From Vandiemenella viatica (Eukaryota > Arthropoda > Insecta > Orthoptera > Morabidae), in contig CM061921.1 in NCBI GenBank assembly GCA_031002005.1, positions 150,507,283 through 150,571,282 of the forward strand: DNA of 64,000 nt, written 5' to 3'. Positions within the stretch are counted from its first letter, which is position 1, and each line of letters opens with the position of its first letter. Below are positions 57,290 to 64,000 of the stretch, in pieces. Both the position numbers and the translations under genes were made by a program. Below the pieces are notes generated by a model. It worked only from the letters and a program-made list of their open reading frames with translations, did no database searches and had not been told where the DNA came from.

Positions 57290-57980
57290 TTTATTGCATT
57301 AAAGCATTTCCCTGCTATATATATATATATTTGGATAGGAGAATAACCACTGCTTAACCACAATAGGGAATATGCATGAAATTCAAATATACGTCTAGTA
57401 TTTTTATTAGGAAGCTTTATACTGTAGAATTACTGCTACAACATTTCTTTTCCTATTTATTTGCTTTTTATTTATTGATTTTAATAATCAAAAATGTTAA
57501 AAATGCTAGGGAAATATTACTTCATAAACCGCATTTTTTTTTTTTTTTTTGGTCGAGTTGAATGATGACATCAAAATTACACATCAATATCTTAAGACTT
57601 AGTTACTGGGCATTTTTATAATTTTATGATTGTGTTTAAGTTTTATGGTAATTTATCAGCATAATTGGTGAAATATTGCATTCTTGCAAGAATGCTTGTA
57701 TAGTGGATAGTGAATGGTAGCAGTTTTGTAAAATAATCTCCCAAAAAACTATGTTTTTCATGATGACAATGTATTTTGCATCAAATCCAGATCCTACATT
57801 CAGTGTGTAATAAGCGATAAAAGGGGGGGGGGGGAGATTTTAAAACTTTACATCTATTTAGAATTGATTTTGCTGGCAAGAATCTCATAACTGTCAGATC
57901 ACAAGGAAACTGACCACTGCTTAACCACAATTTTATTTTGTTCATTTGGCTTTTACACTGCTAGGCATATTTAAATTTAC
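57290..57980. other. Intergenic stretch, nothing supported
   Basis: This holds a (TA)n run at about 57318-57331, a T-run at 57534-57551 and a G-run near 57823. A short phrase, GGAGAATAACC-C-GCTTAAC, occurs both here (57338) and at 53700, hinting at a dispersed repeat I cannot define. Confidence 0.45.
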
Positions 57981-58129
57981 TATTAACCCCTTAACCTACG
58001 ATTTAGATTCGAAGATGTTGGGCTGAAATTGTATACAAGCTCGTGCAGCATTCGGGACGTTCGCACGACTTGTGTAACACGCTAATCCGGGCGAATACGG
58101 AACAAGAAACTGCAACCAAATACTCGCTA

Positions 58130-58700
58130 TCAAATGGAAAGACAAGCGAGATGTTGATATGCTGTCGACAAAACATGAAGCAGTCGAAATGACCTCGCAA
58201 GGATCCCAGGGCACTCTAAAACCAAATTGTATTGCAGAGTATAACAAGAGAATGAATGGAATTGATCTCCAAGATCAAATATTAGCATGTTTTCCAGTGA
58301 TGAGAAAATTTATGAAAGGATATAATTTTTTTTTATCTGTTTGATATTGGTCTTTTTAACTCTTTCATCTAATGGAAAAAACTGAATGATGGAAAGAAAC
58401 AATGTTATGTCGACTATAAGATCAACATAGCTGAATCTCTACTGAAGAAAATGCCAAAACCGAAATATAGAGAACTAGGCGCATTATCTTCCGGAGATGC
58501 GCCAGACAGACTTTACGCGAAGGAATGGGCTCATTTTCCAAAGCACATTGATCCAACACCCTCTAAATTAAGACCGTCAAAACGTTGTACAGTTTGTCAC
58601 AAAAATAAAAAACGTAAAGAAACAACGTGGGAGTATTAAAAGTGTAATGTTCCGTTACATGTACCAGAATGCTTTGAAATATATCACACCGTTACAGATT
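58130..58700 (+). pseudogene. piggyBac transposase C-terminal remnant
   Basis: The frame from about 58133 reads WKDKRDVDML-like sequence in pieces, then STKHEAVEMTSQGSQGTLKP and IAEYNKRMNGIDLQDQIL, with the conserved 'P....YN..M.GVD..DQ' signature and its last catalytic Asp region. After a stop near 58343 it is broken. A final frame (58451-58639 and beyond) ends in a cysteine-rich domain (RCTVCHKNKKRKETTW) followed by CNVPLHVPECFEIYHT in the next frame, the piggyBac end-binding zinc domain. The N-terminal half, including the first catalytic Asp residues, is absent. Confidence 0.87.
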
Positions 58701-58802
58701 ACTAATTTTATATTTTGGAGTTTTGTATAAATAAACATTTTGTAATACTTGCGTCTACCACAATTATTGCATCAGACTGTAATTGCATATCAAATATTCC
58801 AC

Positions 58803-58935
58803 GTAATATTCACATCTGGCCCGATCATCGTTACGCGGACTATGCCCGTAGTATTTACGTTAGGCCCAACCATCGTACGCGGGCTATGCCCGTAATATTT
58901 ACGTTAGGCCCAACCATCGTACGCTGGCTACGCCC
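58803..58935. repeat. Three tandem subterminal repeats in the piggyBac end
   Basis: Units at 58803-58847, 58848-58891 and 58892-58935 share GTARTATTYACRT, GGCCCAACCATCGT (GGCCCGATCATCGT in the first) and GGCTATGCCC (ACTATGCCC in the first). They lie between the coding remnant and the right terminal repeat. CpG content is high. Repeated motifs near transposon ends are often transposase-binding sites. Confidence 0.85.
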
Positions 58936-58958
58936 GTCATTGTAGGTTAAGGGGTTAA

Positions 58959-59259
58959 CATGTAAATCAATACAATATCAAACACAAAGCCTAGACGTTA
59001 CAATTGACCGATTTACCCAAGCAAACAATTGAATGAATTTACGTTAATGTAATTCGGGAATTATCTAATGAAGTTAAATTATTAAAATATGCACAATATG
59101 AAGCGATAACAAATATCAGCAATTAAAACATAAGTACATGTACATGAAAATGAATCTTGGGTGCCGTTAAGTTAAAGAAAACATTATGGAACTTGTGATT
59201 TGCAAGGGCCTCCACAACACATAACGTGCAACAAAAGGTGCCAGCTAGATCAGAATAGG
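58959..59259. other. Short intergenic stretch, nothing supported
   Basis: DNA between the piggyBac element and the LTR retrotransposon. No gene signal. Confidence 0.5.
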
Positions 59260-59263
59260 ATCT

Positions 59264-59657
59264 TGTAGGATAACAGAAAGGTTATCCCAGAATACATATT
59301 TTAATGCCATTCTATATCTTCGTAATGTTAGAGTTCCGTGGCCTGTTAGTATTACTCTTTTAAAAAAGGTTTCTATAGCAACAAGACAGAAAGATATAAC
59401 TAGGAGATTGCCTAGGTTGTTAGCGCTAAAGAGAACCTGCATATTAAGAAGTCCGATTATGTAATTGAAGTGATGTATTTGGAGTTATTAAATTAAGTTA
59501 AACTGTGCTGAATATAAAAAAACTATCAGTTCATTTATTTAGTTCAGCTGCACATTCAGAAAAGAAAATAAATAGCTCCACTTCTCAGCGATATCATGAA
59601 GCTATTAAGAAGCATAAAACACGACAAATATAAACAAATCACTTCGGAAATACAATA
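59264..59657 (+). repeat. 5' LTR
   Basis: 394 bp, near-identical in order to 62375-62777 with scattered substitutions and small indels. It contains an AATAAA (about 59568). Its right boundary is set by the end of similarity and the TGG that begins the primer-binding site. Confidence 0.9.
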
Positions 59658-59675
59658 TGGCGATCGTGCAGTGAC
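59658..59675 (+). promoter_or_regulatory. Putative primer-binding site
   Basis: TGGCGATCGTGCAGTGAC begins at the first base after the LTR. Many gypsy-group elements have a TGG-started site complementary to the 3' end of a tRNA ending CCA. The specific tRNA was not determined. Confidence 0.6.
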
Positions 59676-60074
59676 CTTAAGTGCTGCAGAATAAAGGAAT
59701 TGTTAAGTAAACTTACGACTTGAGTAAATATCAGACAAACAAAGAGGAGACTCTTTGGAAGCAACTAGCGCTACTAGCGGCTGAACGTCAACTAGTCATA
59801 AATTGACAACATACGCCGCGGATGCAACAAAAACAGCTGAGTGAAGTGAAAGTTGATCCGCCAGCTACAAAATACGAGAAAGCTAAGTGACTTTGTTAAA
59901 GTTCTTGTAAACTATAATCTTGTTGTTTGTGACAAGAACGTTGTCTATGGCTGAAACGGTGCGCGGGTAGGATTAGTTATACATTTTTGGGAGTTAAATG
60001 TAACCTTAGTCTTTGTGAATTTTCATTGCTTATTCAAATAACTTATTATATCACGTCATTTTTATTGATACTAG

Positions 60075-60365
60075 TTGTGGGATGCTGGGTATTGCTTAGC
60101 TTTCTACAGAATGGCTAATCAGATGCCAGGTGCAATGGTTATTTATGATCCTTCAGGTTCTGTAAATAAGAAAGATGAAATAGTCACTGTAGGTGCATTA
60201 GAAAAAATACTATTTCGATTTGGGTCACAACTAATAGCACACCTTACTACACAACTTACAGCTACACAAACACACTTAAGTGAGGAAATAAAATACTCTT
60301 ATAAGTCTTTAGATGATCGACTATCCAAATTTGAGACAGTTATGAAAAATCTTTTGATGATTTAA
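60075..60365 (+). CDS. LTR element, gag-like ORF, first part
   Basis: The open frame (likely ATG at 60111, MANQMPGAMVIYDPS) encodes a hydrophilic protein with a probable coiled-coil stretch (HLSEEIKYSYKSLDDRLSKF), common in retroelement gag N-termini. It stops at 60363-60365. The next open frame starts at 60401 in a different frame, so this copy probably carries a frameshift splitting one gag. No catalytic domain. Confidence 0.5.
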   Translation: MWDAGYCLAFYRMANQMPGAMVIYDPSGSVNKKDEIVTVGALEKILFRFGSQLIAHLTTQLTATQTHLSEEIKYSYKSLDDRLSKFETVMKNLLMI

Positions 60366-60400
60366 GTGAGTGTTTTGAAAGGACTGAGAAGCATTATAAA

Positions 60401-60891
60401 ATGTTAAAAGAGGAAACTGAGATGTGTAAAAAGAAACCCATTGTAGATACTGGTATTGATAAGAGTCTAGTAATTAGAGGGGTTGAAGAGGAAGTTGAAG
60501 TAGAGTATAAGAATATGGATGTCCAATTGCTGGGATTAAGTAACAAAGTAGAGATAGTCGAGATGAATTTTCAGGAAGTAAGCAGAAAGTGTAGAACCTC
60601 CCACATACACAATTTACTTGGCCTACCCAATCAGATATCACCAAGCATACCTGAAAAGATTGAGGTGGAACACTTCACAGATGAAGGGGGTGTAAACCCG
60701 GTCAGAGTTATAAAGGGGTTTGAAAGCATTAGAAGTTTCAGTGCTTATGATTATCATGAAAAGGTAAACTGTGGGTATCAACATTTAAAGTATAGTGCCA
60801 GGATTTGGGGAGAACGACAGGCCCAAATTTGTAAAACTTTTGAGGAATTCAAACCAAGTGTTGTGAATTGGAAATATAGAAAAAAGGGTTT

Positions 60892-60895
<4 letters not shown>
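60401..60895 (+). CDS. LTR element, gag-like ORF, second part
   Basis: About 165 codons before the frame enters the T-run at 60896. The start is charged (coiled coil likely). The second half, around YDYHEKVNCGYQHLKYSARI and WGERQAQICKTFEEFK, resembles the capsid region of gypsy-type gag, where a Trp follows a helix and precedes 'F...F'. The poly-Phe end of the frame is only the translated T-run and not real protein. No zinc knuckle is visible. Confidence 0.5.

Positions 60896-60954
<59 letters not shown>
60896..60954 (+). repeat. T-run of 59
   Basis: An uninterrupted T tract lies inside the LTR element, right after the gag-like region. It may be an expanded homopolymer or the tail of a retroposed sequence inserted on the minus strand; no source is recognised on its right side. 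Confidence 0.9.
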
Positions 60955-60955
<1 letters not shown>

Positions 60956-61639
60956 TAGAGGGGTAAGCTATGCTTACCGCCTCATCCTGCGTACAAATTC
61001 AATCAGGATATCGAATCAATTGAAACTTCATTCTACCATCCATGACATAATGCCGTTGAAAGGGTCATATGAGGTAATTGTTGGTAGGGACAACAATAAC
61101 TCCTACATAATTGCATACCCAGGAGGGTTAAGATTACAGGAAGGTACAATGTCATGGCTCTAATGCCTTTTTAAACACATAGCTAATGGCTAAATTCAAA
61201 TAATGGGGGAAGTTTGTTTCTTATTATATGCATTTGTAGAAGAAGGGCAAGTATGTTGTATTGAACCTATAACTCAAAAAACTGATGAATTAGTTTGACG
61301 TGAATGAAAAGATTTAACACCGGTGCAGGTAACAGGTGTGAACATATATACTCTATCATATTGGCATTTACTGTTATTGTTAAGTTATAGTTGGCATTTT
61401 ATTGTTATTCAGCAACACAAAACACTGGTAGATAGTACTTATTGATGTTGCTGCCCGCAATTCTTCAACCGGAATGATAGTAAAAGTTTGTAATAACTAC
61501 GCAGAAGCAGCCGTTTACCAATATTGACGATCTTGGTCAGATGTGCAGTCTTCGGCTGTTACCACAGCATATCATTCCATAAAATGTTATTGGCTATTGG
61601 GGAACTGCTCTGTTAAGAAAATATATAGTTTGTAGGGTA

Positions 61640-62045
61640 TACAGGTTATTTTTCCAGAACTGACGGATAAAGACTTCAATTCTAGAAGAAAAGAAAATGA
61701 AGCTATGATGGTGATGTTCTACACACCATGGTGCCGACATTGCCAGAATCTGAAACCAAAATTTGACAAAGCTGCTAGATTAGCAAGAAACAACGGCGTT
61801 CCGGTTGTATTAGCGAGGGTTGATTGTACTGGTCCAGGAACGCAAACCTGTCACTTAAATAATGTTGCCGGATATCCAACAGTAAAGTGGTTCAAAAAAC
61901 GGTCAACCTTATGAAGAATATAATGGACCAAGGGCAGCAGATGGAATTTTTAACTATCTGAATGGTATGCTTGGTAGACAGGCGAAGGCCCTGCCAGCTG
62001 AAGATGGTTACGAAGTTAATGTTACCAAATACTGTAGTGTAATAT
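61640..62045 (+). pseudogene. Protein disulfide isomerase (ERp57/PDIA3-like) thioredoxin domain
   Basis: From about 61649 the frame reads VIFPELTDKDFN, then MMVMFYTPWCRHC (thioredoxin-fold active site, CRHC where canonical PDI has CGHC), NLKPKFDKAARLARNN, VVLARVDCTGPGTQTC and VAGYPTVKWF (cis-Pro loop). A one-base change in the A-run at about 61896 shifts the frame, so the ORF stops at 61914. In the shifted frame a YEEYNGPRAADGIFNYLNG segment continues to about 62000, matching the 'YNGPR.A.GI..Y' end of an ERp57/ERp60 'a' domain. Only one domain is present; no signal peptide or KDEL-type end is seen. An intron-like TTTTTCCAG precedes 61659 but could equally be coding. Confidence 0.85.
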
Positions 62046-62360
62046 ACTTATTGTTGTTTTTGTTAATTACTATTAAGTGATAAGATCAGTAACTTGGTGT
62101 ACCAATATGTGTTACAAACCATGTGCAGTGTTGACCATTTGCTGCTCAGGGAAACTCAGTTGGGAAAGTTTCACCAAGCCATCGGTTCTTGTTATAAAAA
62201 TTGTTAAGATAAATACTGTACAATATTTGCTAAGCAACCTCAAATGTTAAATGCAAGCTGTCCTTACTTAGAAAGAGAACACTTACAGAAACAGGTGACC
62301 TATCTCAAGTTTACTATCACCATGATGCGTGTTTTGATATCAAGATGGTATGGTAAACTT

Positions 62361-62373
62361 GGGGGGGGGGGGG
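62361..62373 (+). promoter_or_regulatory. Polypurine (G) tract before the 3' LTR
   Basis: Thirteen consecutive G directly precede the 3' LTR (62375), the position of the plus-strand primer in LTR retrotransposons. Confidence 0.65.
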
Positions 62374-62374
62374 C

Positions 62375-62777
62375 TGTAGAATAACACAAAGGTTATCCCA
62401 CAATACATATTTTAATGCCATTCTATATCTTTGTAATGTTAGAGTTCCATGGCCTGTTAGTATTACTCTTTTAAAAAGGTTTCTATAGCAACAAGACAGA
62501 AAGATATAACTAGGAGATTGCCTAGGTTGTTAGCGCTAAGGAGAACCTGCATATTAAGAAGTCCGACTAAGTAATTGAAGCTATGTGTTTGGAGTTATTA
62601 AATTAAGTTAAACTGTGCTGAATATATATATAAAAAAACTATCAGTTCATTTATTTAATTCAGCTGCACATTCAGAAAATAAAAATAAATAGCTCCACTT
62701 CTCAGCGAAATCATGAAGCTATTAAGAAGCATAAAACACCACGACAAATCTAAACAAATTATTTCGGAAATACAATA
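62375..62777 (+). repeat. 3' LTR
   Basis: 403 bp matching the 5' LTR, followed by the ATCT duplication. A slightly longer (TA)n run (about 62624-62631) accounts for part of the length difference. Confidence 0.9.
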
Positions 62778-62781
62778 ATCT

Positions 62782-63786
62782 GCTTGATGAGCAGAGGTCT
62801 CCATCTCAAGTCGCTTACAGGTCTGTTGGAGTCTCAAAGAATCCAATGATTCATGACCTGGCGTGTACACATTACCAATATAGACAGAGTCAGTGGTGGT
62901 TGCCGCACAGCCAATTACTATGCAATGTCGACTCGGCAACCAGACGAGGGTCACCAGCCAGCAATCATAGGATGGTTACTGTCCGACTCACCCCGGGTCG
63001 AACCGTCTCAGACTGCTGCCAAGCCAGAAGTGTCCTCTCTGCTCTTGGAAAAGATGGTCTCCCTCCTCTCAGTGAAGAAACGTGCGGGGGCAGGAAGAAT
63101 AAGCCCTGGTTTAAGTTATGAAAACCCCAAGGATACTTTTCATTGGTGGGATAAGTTTTCTAGAAATCACGTGGAGTCACAGCTTGCGGCAATTTTGCGA
63201 GCGTTATCTGGCGCGTTGATTTGGTGGGGGTTGTGACCTTCACAGCCTTGCGTCCCAAGAACGGGGCGATGCACTCAACCTACCCTGTATTAATGGGACA
63301 GGGTAGCCCATTGTGCCTGTGCCGTTTGGTGCCATTATGGCAGGGGAGGGGGCCGGTGGTATGCTTCCAGTGTTCGCCAAATGGCATCCAAACCCTTGCT
63401 TTTTCACTCGCCCATTATCTTTGAATACTCTCACATAAATAACCTTGCATATTAATTTTTCAATTAACAATTTGGGCTGCCCAAGATCAGTTTAATTAAT
63501 CTAACCTAGGCCCTGAACAATATTTATATTAAAATAATCTGAAATATATAAATTGTAGTGTGACGTAATAACGTTCCACAACAGGTGGTGTCGGAGGAGT
63601 GAAAGCTGCAAGGTAATTAAGTGTTAGATATTTGAATTATTATTATTATTATTATTGCTTTAAGAGCATTAGCTACATATTAGATACACCTAATGTGAGT
63701 CAAGGGAAACGCCAGAGTAACCGACAATGAAATATAGATCTAGTATATTAGTGAAGTTTGTGGTAAAGTTTAAATCCACCCCAGAC
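62782..63786. other. Stretch with CpG-bearing open frames, unassigned
   Basis: This is more GC-rich than average between 62.85 and 63.4 kb, with an open + strand frame of 127 codons (62853-63236) and overlapping minus-strand frames. Composition looks like retroelement or old coding DNA, but no domain is recognisable in either direction. A (TTA)n run lies at about 63638-63654. Confidence 0.4.
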
Positions 63787-64000
63787 CAGTGGCGGATCTA
63801 CAAATTTTCCGAGTCGGGGAAAAAACTTGAGATTGCCGCCCCTTCAAACATGAATTTGCCGCCCGGGGCGGTACAGATCTATTCTTTGATTTTGCCGCCC
63901 CCTGATGGTTTCCGCTTGTGGCAGTAGATCCCAAAAAAAAGGTCACCGCCACACGAATTTGACATTTACCGCTCGCTCCTTCAAACATGATTTTGCCGCC
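63787..64000. repeat. Start of a DNA-transposon-like repeat cut by the window end
   Basis: CAGTGGCGGATCTAC (63787) is a familiar terminal motif of dispersed insect DNA elements. It is followed by repeated TTGCCGCCC units (63832, 63849, 63893, 63992) separated by short AT-rich spacers. The right end is outside the window, so the class cannot be set. Confidence 0.5.

Larger units (their letters stand above)
57987..58954 (+). mobile_element. piggyBac-like transposon with TTAA duplication, internally deleted
   Basis: The ends CCCCTTAACCTAC (57987) and GTAGGTTAAGGGG (ending 58954) are inverted and flanked by TTAA (57983-57986 and 58955-58958), the piggyBac target site. At 968 bp it is much shorter than autonomous elements (2-3 kb), because most of the transposase is deleted. 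Only its C-terminal part remains (58130-58700). Three tandem units of 44-45 bp fill the right subterminal region (58803-58935). Confidence 0.9.
59264..62777 (+). mobile_element. Non-autonomous LTR retrotransposon with a PDI-like domain inside
   Basis: Two direct repeats of about 0.4 kb (59264-59657 and 62375-62777) both start TGTAG and end GGAAATACAATA. They are flanked by a 4-bp duplication ATCT (59260-59263 and 62778-62781). Immediately after the left repeat is TGGCGATCGTGC, a plausible tRNA primer-binding site. Immediately before the right repeat is a run of 13 G, a polypurine tract. The 2.7-kb interior holds a gag-like region, a 59-base T-run and a thioredoxin/PDI domain, but no protease, RT or integrase motif that I recognise. 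The 4-bp duplication and the gag style fit the gypsy group. It is non-autonomous and old (the LTRs differ at many sites). Confidence 0.9.

Noticed and set aside
57996..58247. Minus-strand frame of 83 codons in the piggyBac element
   Set aside because: It is the antisense shadow of the transposase remnant on the + strand.
61705..61914. PDI frame as a functional host gene
   Set aside because: It has a frameshift, only one domain, no signal peptide or retention signal, and lies inside an LTR element with matching target duplication. It is treated as a captured or pseudogenised fragment.

Overview
This is a eukaryotic nuclear window, almost certainly from an orthopteran insect (locust or grasshopper, Schistocerca/Locusta-like). 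The evidence is AT-rich DNA with introns of 5 to 11 kb, three copies of a tRNA-derived SINE of the kind known from locusts, an abundant Tc1-like element whose ends begin CACTCCTGG, and a dense mix of LINE, Penelope, LTR and DNA-transposon relics. I see no prokaryotic features, no CRISPR array and no rRNA or functional tRNA gene.

The one convincing host gene is the 3' half of a CP2/LSF-family transcription factor (Drosophila gemini, vertebrate TFCP2/UBP1) on the + strand. Four coding exons were joined by hand at 32681-32849, 37719-37918, 48837-49081 and 54814-54866. They have consensus splice sites and matching phases, and encode 221 residues: a linker, a SAM-like domain and the C-terminal oligomerisation domain. 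A 3' UTR of about 1.4 kb follows, ending near 56.26 kb. I could not find the CP2 DNA-binding-domain exons, so they probably lie upstream of the window. A CpG-rich stretch at 25.87-26.59 kb and an open, phase-compatible exon candidate at 26931-27185 raise the possibility of an internal promoter.

Layout. 0-0.47 kb: foldback repeat. 2.4-6.1 kb: 5'-truncated Jockey-like LINE on the minus strand. 7.8-23 kb: SINEs, two copies of a 1.5-kb inverted-repeat element, a PIF/Harbinger-like MITE, two mariner-derived MITEs, a hAT MITE and a nearly complete Tc1-like element. 25.9-54.8 kb: gem introns. These hold a cluster of inverted-repeat elements sharing a short core (27-34 kb), a Penelope relic (34.7-35.6 kb), a three-deep nest (mariner inside a CR1-like LINE inside a Penelope element, 40.8-46.9 kb), a Tigger/pogo relic (46.9-47.7 kb), and minus-strand Penelope and hAT relics (49.3-53.5 kb). 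Downstream of gem: a nested palindrome (57.0-57.3 kb), a degenerate piggyBac element with TTAA ends (57.99-58.95 kb), and an LTR retrotransposon (59.26-62.78 kb). The LTR element has clear LTRs, a 4-bp target duplication, a primer-binding-site-like sequence and a G-tract before the 3' LTR. Its interior carries a gag-like region, no recognisable reverse transcriptase, and a protein disulfide isomerase (ERp57/PDIA3-like) thioredoxin domain.

The transposable elements here are nearly all broken by stops, frameshifts or truncation. The most notable items are the PDI domain inside the LTR element, the inverted-repeat family with a recurring core and 6-bp target duplications, the nested stack, and the possible short gem isoform. 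All domain names come from motif recognition by eye; no database search was run.
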